This document shows, piece by piece, positions 12,774-48,760 of a stretch of 64,000 nt of DNA. The stretch's first letter is position 1. Every line of letters begins with the position of its first letter. The position numbers were made by a program, and so were the translations under genes. Source of the stretch: Hirudo medicinalis. Lineage: Eukaryota > Annelida > Clitellata > Hirudinida > Hirudinidae. A model generated the notes under the pieces. The model made no database searches and was not told the DNA's origin. It saw nothing but the letters and a program-made list of their open reading frames with translations. Location: NCBI GenBank assembly GCA_011800805.1, contig MPNW01000223.1:57065-121064 (forward strand), given 5' to 3'.

Positions 12774-13287
12774 AGAATCATGACTTTGGATTTGTTTTTT
12801 TAGAGAATTGGTTTACTAAGAAGGTCACTGAGTGAATACATTCTAATTCATCTTGGCTATCTGATCTTTCTTCACAAAAGTTGAACTGGAAACTGAATGG
12901 CCTGTTGGTGGGAGATCTACAAGTCTTTGCATAACTTTACTTTATTAAAGTCATCAGGTTTTGGTCTGTGAATTAACTCCGATTGTTAAGAGGTTTTTTA
13001 GATGAAAATATATTTAGACCTTTGAAGTTTTGGTAGTTTGTGCAAGTTTTAATTCTTTTCTATATTTTTTATTTTTCATTTGAGGTGATTGGAGTTTCTT
13101 AATTTTGATTTTTCTTATTAATTGGACTGAAAGAATGAAGGCAAAGCATTCTGTTTTTTTTACAATTTTCATTCCAAAGTCTGGAGTTTGTCTTGAGAGA
13201 TCCTAAATAAGCTTGCTTGAAGACTAGCTTTTAGATCAGGCTAGCATCATTAAGGACAATAATTGTAATTTAACCTAGGACAATGTA

Positions 13288-13293
13288 AATAAA
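13288..13293 (+). promoter_or_regulatory. Poly(A) signal, HM13
   Basis: AATAAA about 515 bases after the HM13 stop, in a T-rich 3' UTR. Confidence 0.5.
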
Positions 13294-13431
13294 GCTTTTT
13301 AACCTCCGATGGGGTGCTATAGTGGTGCCTAGTCTAGTTCAAACTTAAATATCTTGAGTAGGGGTTTGATAACCATTAGCAAAACGCTAGTGCTAGAAGT
13401 CACCATGAAGTGGTTTTTCCATTGAGCTAAA

Positions 13432-13797
13432 ATGGTGAAGTTGCTGAGTTGGAGGATGATTGGTTATGCGTTCCTCAACCATTGTCTTTTTAATATCCAC
13501 CGAACGCATGAAATTGAATTTTTCAATGAGACAAAGAAGCTATTAGGCGGAACATACGTTCAGGTGAAGTCTAGAAGTGTATTCACACGACGTGCAATTT
13601 CTAAAACTGCTATAATTTACATCGATAAAGGCACTTATTGCATCACGGAGCTGTCCTTGCGCTCGGCTGTTCCCTGGCGAGTTCCAATGTTATCTCATCA
13701 AACATGGTGCGCATCAGCTAATGAACTACGAATGAAAACTATCCTGGTCACGTTCATTTTTCCAGAAACTGTTCTCATGAATGTCCGACTTTTCTAA
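13432..13797 (+). CDS. Unassigned small ORF upstream of the orphan membrane protein
   Basis: A 121-codon ATG-started frame between the HM13 poly(A) signal and the next gene, in the same frame as that gene but separated by a stop. The sequence has no recognised domain. It may be a leader of the downstream transcript (its 5' UTR) or chance. I would not call it a gene without transcript support. Confidence 0.12.
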   Translation: MVKLLSWRMIGYAFLNHCLFNIHRTHEIEFFNETKKLLGGTYVQVKSRSVFTRRAISKTAIIYIDKGTYCITELSLRSAVPWRVPMLSHQTWCASANELRMKTILVTFIFPETVLMNVRLF

Positions 13798-13857
13798 AAG
13801 TGGACTTGCGTGGATTATATTGAAGAAACTTATTGTATCGAAATTTATTAGGAAGCG

Positions 13858-15396
13858 ATGGCTACTTGCGAAAGCATCTCGACTTTTCTTTCAAACTCCA
13901 CAATCGAAGAAGAGTACCAGGCTCGGGGAAAATCGTTTCGATTGCTTGAAAGACTCGAATTCAATTCGAGAGAAACATTCAGCCAGGATTCAATCAACCG
14001 TCAATCCGATGACGGCCTCATCGGGGAAGTCCATTCCACTGCCGAGGTGGTAATTCCAGTGCCAGGTCGGCGACGCATGTCATTGATGGATAAGATGACA
14101 ATTCCTCTCAAGTTTCGAGCTTCTCGAGGTTTCAATATGTGCAGAAATTCCCTTTCAAAGATCACAAGAAAAGTCGTCCAAGCGGATAAGACTTGGATAG
14201 GGTTCATGGTAGGCATGAGTACCATCGACGTTATCCTCAACCTGACGAACTTTGTAATGATGTCGAAAGAGAATCTGAACTTTGGATTGGTTATTGGACC
14301 TCCGAGCAAAGAACTCTGGTATGTTTTGCTGGCCTTCACGATTCTTAGCTGGCTTCTATATGTGCCCGAATCCATGAATACACTTTTCGTTCTATTCAGT
14401 CCGGTTCGACAAACTTACATTCCCATTCCATATGAAATGATCGTTACACTGCTGTTGAAACATATTCCTCTGTCCACCATCGTTTATTTTGTCGGCCGAT
14501 GCAGACGGGAGTTCACCACGACTCTGGAGAGCGTCTGTAATGCATTTCGCATTACGCACATCCTGATGAGGTTGATTTGGCATGCCCATATGGAAGGAAG
14601 GAAGTTAAAGAAGGATGACAAACACTCTGGCCAGAAAATTATCGTCCTGATCTGCTGTTTGTTATATGGTATTTCGACTTCTTTTGCCATTAAAAACTGG
14701 CGAAACGAGCCTGGAAGAGATCTGAAGCGCTACCATTTGATCAACGTTTCCATAATCATGCTCAATGATGATTACATCGATGAGAAACCCTTCCCTCCAG
14801 AAAGACTCTTCTTCAGTCTAGAAATTGGGGAGCTGATTAAGTCCCAAGGGTACAGTGTCGACAAGCCATGGCTAATCAGATCACTCTTGCCGATAAAAGA
14901 AAGAGGTTCACTGACAACTGACTACAGCTGTGTCAAACGCTTCGACGAAATACGGCCGTTGGAGTGCGGGCGATACACCCAATTCCTCAGATTCAAGTTC
15001 AAATTCTTGCAGGCTTCCACCGAATTCCCTTACGGCGAAATCAGCTACAATTACGCACAGATGTTTCCAAAGACAAGTACAAAAGGATTGGCAAACTCAT
15101 CCGCTGAGAGCTTCCAAGCGTATCCAGCTCAATTATTCTGCATTCAAGCGAAAGAGCATTTCAGGGGAAGATGGAAATTGTATTTCCTCGAAATCAAGCG
15201 ATCCTACAGCAATTTCACATACTCCGACAGTATTAGCGTTAAGGCTTCGGCACCCTTCAGGAAGTCATGGACTCACCCAAGGCCAAGATTCAACCCTGAC
15301 ATTGACCTCTGTGTCAATGAAACAAAGCCTTATGAGTATGAACCCTCGCATTCTGGAATGCCATCTAAAAAGACGTCTTATTTCTCTGCTCTGTGA
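13858..15396 (+). CDS. Intronless multi-pass membrane protein, family not recognised
   Basis: A single uninterrupted 512-codon frame with a good start context (gcgATGG). Residues 1-110 are polar, Ser/Arg/Glu-rich and probably cytosolic. Hydrophobic segments follow at about 113-134, 153-180, 192-213 and 260-278, suggesting four membrane passes. The ~235-residue C-terminal part has no further membrane segment, contains several cysteines and N-glycosylation sequons (NVS, NSS, NFT, NET), and may be a folded extracytosolic domain. There are Arg-rich loops between TM3 and TM4 (GRCRREF, MEGRKLKKDDK). I do not recognise the family and assign no function. It lies 1.1 kb after HM13 on the same strand and converges with HSP60. 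Lack of introns contrasts with most of its neighbours. Confidence 0.75.
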   Translation: MATCESISTFLSNSTIEEEYQARGKSFRLLERLEFNSRETFSQDSINRQSDDGLIGEVHSTAEVVIPVPGRRRMSLMDKMTIPLKFRASRGFNMCRNSLSKITRKVVQADKTWIGFMVGMSTIDVILNLTNFVMMSKENLNFGLVIGPPSKELWYVLLAFTILSWLLYVPESMNTLFVLFSPVRQTYIPIPYEMIVTLLLKHIPLSTIVYFVGRCRREFTTTLESVCNAFRITHILMRLIWHAHMEGRKLKKDDKHSGQKIIVLICCLLYGISTSFAIKNWRNEPGRDLKRYHLINVSIIMLNDDYIDEKPFPPERLFFSLEIGELIKSQGYSVDKPWLIRSLLPIKERGSLTTDYSCVKRFDEIRPLECGRYTQFLRFKFKFLQASTEFPYGEISYNYAQMFPKTSTKGLANSSAESFQAYPAQLFCIQAKEHFRGRWKLYFLEIKRSYSNFTYSDSISVKASAPFRKSWTHPRPRFNPDIDLCVNETKPYEYEPSHSGMPSKKTSYFSAL

Positions 15397-15486
15397 CATC
15401 AAATAGATGGCTAATAGCCTAGACTCAGCACTTTCCTCAACGGAGGCTTTCTGGAGATGAATTTTTTCTATCATTTTTTATTTAGA

Positions 15487-15492
15487 AATAAA
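15487..15492 (+). promoter_or_regulatory. Poly(A) signal of the orphan membrane protein gene
   Basis: AATAAA about 90 bases after the stop codon. Confidence 0.65.
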
Positions 15493-15979
15493 CGTCCCAA
15501 GACTGCAAGAACATACACTTAAAACTGAATTGTATGCTTTTTTTAAACATTATATTATATTGAACATCACTTTTTGTCTCTATGTCTGTTACAAAATGGA
15601 AACCAATAATTTATAAAAAGATAGTTTAGTATCCTTTCACGTCGTAATCAACCAGTTAAAAAAACAGAAATCATACCACATCTTACATAGATTCATTAAT
15701 GAATCATGGTCAGAAGGCACACTACAGCAAGTAGGTGTAAATATCAGACAAACCTCATCCCACCCACTGGCACATTACATATGGAGGCTGCGTTCAAAAA
15801 CGCAGAATACTCCCTTGGCCTAGGCCAGTTCATCATAACTAGCTTTAACTGGACATTAAACAAGCCACCCTGACCAACACACGTAGCAAGGTTCTTTAGC
15901 TTCTCTTTGGCTGGCTTGCTGTCCATGCATATTTATGAAACAGAATGAATACATAATTTGGACCATGATGAACTGAATA

Positions 15980-15985
15980 TTTATT
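15980..15985 (-). promoter_or_regulatory. Poly(A) signal, HSP60
   Basis: TTTATT on the plus strand (AATAAA on the minus) about 220 bases past the HSP60 stop. The 3' ends of the two convergent transcripts therefore lie within about 500 bases of each other. Confidence 0.5.
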
Positions 15986-16206
15986 ATAAAAACTCATGAT
16001 GGAACCCACATCTCACTGATAACAAGTGAGAAGAGACACAAAGTGTCACTCATACCAACAGATGGTACGGAGAGACAACCCAAATAACAAAAGCATTTTA
16101 CAAACAAAGATTGTCACATTTTAGAAGGCTATAGTCCTTGGGCTGATGTGAATGTAATAGCTTCACAAAAAATACCATCATGCTCAAGATGTTGCTTAGA
16201 TGGTGT

Positions 16207-17341
16207 TTAGTAATCCATTCCACCCATGCCTCCCATTCCGCCCATGCCACCCATTCCACCTGGCATGGCCTTCTCTTCTTTTGGCAGGTCAACCACCACA
16301 GCCTCTGCAGTTGTGAGAAGGGAAGCAACACTGGCAGCATCGAGCAGTGAAGTTCTGACGACCTGTAAGTTTCATAATCAAAGTTATCATCATCCAACTA
16401 ATCAACTGAGTCAAATTAATATCCAGTTAACTCAGATTCATCATCGAGTAACTAAATTAAGATAAAAGAAAAGGACCAACCTTGGTTGGGTCGATGATAC
16501 CGGCAGCAATCATGTCAACGAACTTTCCGTTCATGGCATCGTAACCAAAGTCCTGTTTCTCTTGCATGACCTTGGTAACAATCTCCTGAGCATCCACACC
16601 TGCATTCGATGCAATGGTGTAGCATGGAATGCGGAGAGCTTTCCTGACAATGTCACCTCCTGGAAAACATACATATCAAATTAATTAATGACAAACCATC
16701 CTAATTGCTTACAGCAAAGTAAAGCCCCATTATCATTGAAAGTCTTACAGGTTAGAATAAAGTGAAACTGCACAATATATTACAAACCTATCTTTTGGTC
16801 ATTGTTTTCATACTTAATATCATCAAGTCCTTGGAGGCACCTGATGAGGGCAACACCACCTCCTGGAACAATACCCTCCTCCACAGCGGCACGAGTGGCA
16901 TTCAAGGCGTCCGTGTATCTGTCCTTCTTTTCGTTCACTTCAACTTCACTGGATCCACCGACCTACGGTTACAAAAGGGCCACCTTACAAACTAATACTT
17001 TTAATGTTTTACTGTTAATCTTAACTGATCATATCTTCATAAAATATTATTTTTTACTATGTAAAACAAATAGGATAAAATAAATCCAGATTTGTATCCT
17101 AATATAGCACCATGCATTGATTGTCATCCAAACCTTGATAACAGCAACTCCAGTAGAGAGCTTGGACAACCTCTCAGTCAGCTTCTCCTTCTCATAGTCA
17201 GATGTGGATGAGTTGATTTCTTCTCTCAGCTCAGCTATCCTCTTGTCAACTTCCTCCTTCTCTCCTTTGCCCTGAGAACATAAAATTCATCATTACAACT
17301 ACAATCAACTCAATCGTACATCAGTTGAATACATTAAGTAC

Positions 17342-17387
<46 letters not shown>

Positions 17388-19159
17388 CATAATACATTAA
17401 TTAATAAATACAATACATTTAAGTAATGAAACTACCTTCATGAACAGGGTGTCATCCTTAGTGATGGTAACCTCACCAACTCTACCCAAATCCTGGATCT
17501 GAACATCTTCAAGCTTGAACATGTCAGCCTCATCACCAAACACCTGAAGAGTTTAAATGTTGGAAGCAGTTTAATAAATGAAAAAAGCAATGAAATTTTA
17601 AGGAAACATTAACTCACCACTCCACCAGCGGCAATGGCCATGTCCTTAAGAGTGTTCTTTCTGTTGTCGCCAAAACCTGGTGCTTTAACAGCACAGACTT
17701 GGAGGCCGACCTTAATCCTTTCACATCAAACATGACTATTAACAATTTTTGTCAATTATTGAATCTATATTTTAATTTAAAAAAACTTCGGACACGTTCC
17801 AGAAATAGTCCGACATACCTGTTGAGGACAAGGGTGCTCAAAGCTTCGCCATCAACATCTTCAGCAACAATGACCAGGGGCTTCCTGTTGGCATTGGCCA
17901 GCTCAAGAACAGGAATGATGGACTGGACATTGGAGATTTTTTTTTCACTGAACAAAACCAGGGCATCTTGGAATTCACACTTGGCTCCTATGAAAGAGGT
18001 ATTATTAAGTTTCATGTCAAGATATTCTTTGGGTATAAACTTTTAAAAATCAATAAACAATTTTATTACTGTTAAATTTCCATCATCAACTATCCAACTA
18101 TTGAACCAACCCTTGGCGGTGTTCATAAAGTAGGGTGAAATGTACCCCCTGTCGAACTTCATTCCTTCGATGACCTCGAGCTCATCCTTCAATGTCTTTC
18201 CATCCTATAGACGACATCAACATCATCAACATTCAGCTTTCTGGTGCATAATTACCTTATTTATCTTTATTATCTAGGTAATTTACTAGCACACCTAGAT
18301 TCAAGTATAGATTTCTTTTCAACCAACCTTCACGGTGATGGTTCCATCCTTGCCAACCTTCTTCATAGCATCGGAGATGATGTTTCCAATGGACTTGTCG
18401 CCATTAGCAGAGATTGTAGCAACCTGTTATCAGCAAGAAGATGCCATTGAAATGACTAAATGCAAACATCTTGCTGCAGAAAATTAAGACCAGAATAACC
18501 AGACTTACCTGAGCAATCTCCTCTGGGGTTGTGACCTTCTTTGACATGCTCTTCAGCTTCTCAACAACAGCCTCAACAGTGGCCATTACACCTAGATCAG
18601 AAAAATGTGTAATGATTAGAGTTAATACACCAAGATCTTTGGCCAATCACAATCATCACCTCTTCTGATTTCAATTGGGTTGGCACCCTTGCTGATCTTT
18701 TCAAAGCCTTCTTTAGCAAAGGCTCTGGCAAGAATGGTAGCAGCAGTGGTTCCATCACCAGCCTCTTCATTTGTTCTGTTGGCAACCTCTTGAACCAATT
18801 TGGCACCAATGTTCTGGAACTTGTCTTTAAGTTCAATGGATTTTGCAACAGTGACACCATCTTTTGTAATCTTTGGGCTTCCCCAGCTTTGTTCAATAAT
18901 GACATTCCTTCCCTGAATGGAAATTATAAAATTAGCTGATTGGGAGCTTCAGCATTTCATCTCTCATCACAAGAATTAAGCAAACCTTAGGGCCCATAGT
19001 GACAGCCACGGCATCAGCCAGAGTATCCACACCCTGAAGCATCAATTGTCTGCCTTCAGCGCCAAACTTGACATCCTTAGCATAATTCCTCTGCATGGAT
19101 GCAGTCAGTACAGCTCTCCTCACAGAGCATTTTGCAAGCAAACTAGGAATGCGATACAT
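16207..19159 (-). CDS. HSPD1: Mitochondrial chaperonin HSP60
   Basis: Group I chaperonin of the mitochondrial matrix, which folds imported proteins in ATP-driven rings with HSP10. Twelve exons on the minus strand: 19159-18986, 18912-18660, 18591-18509, 18423-18328, 18204-18111, 17987-17819, 17717-17618, 17543-17436, 17271-17134, 16962-16788, 16659-16481, 16362-16207; 574 residues (human 573). The N-terminus is a basic presequence ending near [10 protein letters not shown]. Chaperonin landmarks are all present: [47 protein letters not shown], and the ATP-site segment [14 protein letters not shown]. The C-terminus is the flexible tail (GGM)5 followed by DY. An AG just before the start (about 19171) suggests a 5' UTR intron, as is common for this gene. 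No HSP10 gene is seen beside it. Confidence 0.97.
17343..17386. repeat. (ATA)n microsatellite in an HSP60 intron
   Basis: About 14 pure ATA/TAA units between exons 8 and 9. Confidence 0.95.
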
Positions 19160-21460
19160 TTTCTATGGAATCTGGAATTACAATGAAATTGTTAAAGAAT
19201 ATTCATCAGGAAATAATGCCATGACATTAAAGCTCAACAATGAAAAATATATGACATTCACAAGTTTTTGAGCAATTGCCCTTCAAATGTCCATTAAAAT
19301 TGACACATGATTACACTAATAATTCTGGTGAATTAAAGCAGAGTTCTCACTCCCTAAAACCAAACCCTTAGAGGAAATCATTAAATCAATAAATTATATC
19401 AAAAAACAATCATGTCACATAAAAAACCTCATCCTATTTACCTAATATGTAACAATTCATTGATATGATGCAATACATCATTCAAGCATACAAATGAAAT
19501 GCAACAATTATTCAATACAATGTTTAGGTTGCATCATAATTGCGCAATGAGAAGAACTATGATCATTGCAACCAAATCCTAAAAATTATGCAGAAGACTG
19601 CGACTTCTTAAGTTTCCGGACTAAGGCCATGATCACCCGAATTTGACCTTTTACCGGCAAGTACCAAGGACGACACGTGCTCGCCCAATAAAAAAAGCCT
19701 ATCAAACTGAACCTCTAAGGCAAACACCTCCAACTAAGAATAAAAATCTAATAGAGACAAGTAAGAATTTAAGAAGCGCACAAACCGGAGAAGAACAACA
19801 ACGAGAGAACACGCGACTCAAGACAACTCGACCCTGAGCGAGATCGACTGGTTTTAAATCGAATTGATGGAAGTTTCTACAAGCTCGGCAGTGTTGAGAA
19901 CTTTGATTTTACAAGTAATATTTTTTTTCATCAAATAATTTAAAATTAATTATTTATAAAAAAAATCACAAAGAAAAAGAACAAAATTTTTAATCTTAGA
20001 ATAAACATCTTTAACTGTACAAATTTTAACTTTAATTTTTAAATGTGATAATAAAAGACAATTTTTTGTTTTAGATGTGAACTTAAATCGCAAGTTACTC
20101 AAATTTTACAAAAAATGCATTAATTGTCACTTATTATTAGCATTTATTCTCGTGTCTGCATGCGGTTTATTAATATGCAAGCCAAATATTTGTTTAAATT
20201 CAAATTAGATAATAAAGATAATAATAAAGCCACCATTAATAGAGGTCTTTTCAGGTAAATTTTGACTTACTAGAATATTAAATATTCTTTTGCTCAATTG
20301 ACAGTACTAAATTCTTTTTCAATAATGGAACTCACTCCCCAATAACATCGTTTCATCCACAACCTACAGCCGATTCACCTCCCTTCATTTTGTACAAATG
20401 TATGAGTCACCTCTCATGTAAAATTTTCTTGTTTGCTTGCGAGCAGGTAAGAGGCCTCTGCTCACTTTTGAAAAATAAATAATAAATAAATAATCGTTTA
20501 GCACGACCTTGTATAACCTTGTTCCAGCATTGACATTTGAATCGAATTGTAGCTTTGGTGCTTAAACTTGTTGTGAATGTATTTTGTAAAATCCTAAATA
20601 TAACCATATTTCAAATTTACGATGAGGCAATTTTATTTAGCCTTTAATTTAACCAATCAACTTTTCAAATATTAAGAATGCACTTTCAGCCCGACGTGCG
20701 ATGCAAACCTAGAACAGACTTCCCTTCCAATAACCAACGCTGGTTCAACCGGATTTCATACCGCCATGAAAACTCTGAAAACAATGAGAGCTTCTCTATA
20801 CAGTGGTCTTGAGGATACGATGGAACATATATCGCACTAATAATGCTCAGACTAATTATCATTACCATAAAATGAAATCCGTGAACATTCTTTATAAGTT
20901 TTGAATATGATTTGACTCGTTTAATACAATTTTTTAATAATGCATAATATTTTAATTTGTTTTTGGTATTTTACAATTTTCAATAAGACATTATTTGGAT
21001 TACAATCTTGTAATGTGAAACGTTGACCATCCCTACCTCATAACCGTCTGTTCATTTGATCACGGCACTTGGCAGATTGTGACATGAGGAGGCAAACGAG
21101 GAAGGTGGTGGACATGCCTTCATTAAAAATTTGTAATTTACAATGGGAGGTAGACTGATTGGCAGTCGGTGGTTACTTCTGACCGGTTCCAGACGGTCGA
21201 TGGATATATTCGCCAAAGAACTATAGGATGTCACTTTAATAACATGGTGTAACTCAAAAGTCATCCCTGCACAGTGAAATCGGAACTATTCAAATCGTTT
21301 CATTTAAATAGCAGTTGTAATGCTCGGGTTGCTCAATTCTGATGTGATGTGCAGTCTTTTAATGAAATTAATTTATTTCCAGGATATTTTCCTTAAGTAT
21401 GGTGGAGATATGAAAAACGTTACTATAAATAATAAATATTACAATGATTGTGAGTTTTAG
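19160..21460. other. Divergent intergenic region between HSP60 and dynein heavy chain
   Basis: Both genes point outward, so this 2.3 kb should hold both promoters. It contains the probable HSP60 5' UTR intron, a CACGTG E-box near 19674, a CCAAT near 19683, and GAAnnTTC heat-shock-type half-sites. The rest is AT-rich with no credible coding sequence. Confidence 0.45.
19870..19877. promoter_or_regulatory. Heat-shock-element-like site (GAAgtTTC)
   Basis: An inverted GAAnnTTC pair followed at the correct spacing by CAA instead of GAA. It lies about 710 bases upstream of the HSP60 ATG. A second GAATATTC pair is at 19198-19205 inside the probable leader intron. HSP60 genes are commonly heat-inducible; the link here is inference and the match is short. 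Confidence 0.25.
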
Positions 21461-44489
<23,029 letters not shown>

Positions 44490-45724
44490 TCACCTTTTTA
44501 ATTCCTAGATTGGAAGGATATTTTTATGATTCTTATGTTTACTGTTTGCCTGTATTTAAGTCTTAATTCAGAAATTAGTATAGAGGATCTTGCATGTGTT
44601 TGCAGAAGTTTCAAAGGGCTTGAAATGTTTGTGCATAAAGCTGGCAGTTACTGATTTGGCATTTGAAAAGCTGCTTAGTCTTTGCTTTGACACTGATAGT
44701 GTTTGAGGCCATCTTTGAATTCCTGGTGAGAGCAAATATCAAGTTATTGTATTTCTTGTAAAACTTAAATAGGGTGCTTGCGAGAAAACCTTTGGACTCT
44801 AGGCCGATCTTGAATTCCTCCACAGTTCTGACTTCCTCCACTTGTGCTTTGAGTTTATTCCTGCTATCAAATGCTATAGGACTAAATTTCTATCATCTGT
44901 GATTGTTTTGTATTTAATAGATCTACTTTCTCCTTATTTCTGTGATTACTTCTTATATGTAGAAGTTTTAACTGTCATCTTTAACATTTCGCTAGTTTAA
45001 TTTCACAATCCTTCATTGCCTAAGCTTTTGCATTTTTGTGCCTTGCAATTACTTCTCAGTTGTTTAAATATATCAATCCTGATTCATCCTTTGAAATTTC
45101 TTTTAAGCTTCGATTTTTGACATTTTTCCTTACCGCTGTTTCGGGTCACCCAGTCTCCCAAACTACTTTTGTCCAAGGATCATTTGTTAAAAATACGTCT
45201 TTTATTGTGTTCCAAATATTCCAATTGTCTTTTACCTCTAAGTTGGTCTACCCGGCATGTTTTATTTTCTATGCTTTGGGAAGTTTTCATGTTCGCGTCC
45301 ACTGGTGATGATTCGCGCCGAGCAGTTAGTATGAAACGGCTTGATTATACAATAATTGAGGGCAATTGTCATCTAATTTGCGGCCTGAGTCACGGGGTGG
45401 CGATGCTGACAGGCAATAGGCAATAGCTGGCTGTTCCGTTTAGAACGAGACTTGTGTGGGGGGGACATGACTGACCCTAGTTAAAACCAGCACAATTGAT
45501 TTTAAAAAATTTGATAAAAGTTTACAATATTATTTGCTTTCATTATTTTTAAAATAATATTATTTTATTATTTGATAACAAATTCATTTATGTTACACAC
45601 AATAAATGCTTATGTATTGTCTTTTGAACTCGTCCAAGGAATTGCACGCTGACTTAGCGTAACCGAAATTTTGTTTTGAAATTGTTTTTTTGAAAATTAA
45701 ATATTTTGCTCAATTCTTCTTGCA
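44490..45724. other. Dynein-hnRNP intergenic region
   Basis: Contains the LINE relic, and in the last 400 bases a GC-richer patch with a TGAGTCA (AP-1-type) heptamer at 45386-45392. This may belong to the hnRNP promoter. No canonical dynein poly(A) signal was found close to the stop. No gene seen. Confidence 0.4.
44770..44900 (-). mobile_element. LINE relic, tail of reverse transcriptase ORF (second copy)
   Basis: On the minus strand it encodes FDSRNKLKAQVEEVRTVEEF followed by KIGLES, closely similar to LKALAVEAGTIEEFKVGLES in the relic at 8880-9200 and to the conserved tail of many LINE polymerases. The degenerate upstream part may extend to about 45050. It lies in the dynein 3' flank. Confidence 0.45.
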
Positions 45725-48487
<2,763 letters not shown>

Positions 48488-48754
48488 GCAAGCTAAGTAA
48501 GTTTCGTTTTGTTTTTGAGAGTAAATTTATTTAACTTATTCAGTTATCAAAAGCTGATGATCAAGAATTGTCAGATGATACAATGCCCATATTTTGTGTA
48601 TTGAAACAGGCAGTGTAGTTAAGCAAGGAACTACTTTGAGGAATATCCTGTCCAGCCTGAGAAAGATTTCAACACTTGTTTAAGAAGTTTGAGGATTGCA
48701 GAATTAGTTTAAATATTCTCTTGTAAATAGGACTGAGAATTCTGACTGATCAAT

Positions 48755-48760
48755 AATAAA
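48755..48760 (+). promoter_or_regulatory. Poly(A) signal, hnRNP
   Basis: AATAAA about 270 bases after the hnRNP stop. Another possible longer 3' end is suggested by AATAAA near 49613. Confidence 0.5.

Noticed and set aside
19643..19837. 64-codon plus-strand frame upstream of HSP60 considered as HSP10
   Set aside because: It is basic and Thr/Arg-rich with none of the chaperonin-10 motifs; probably leader or promoter sequence of HSP60.
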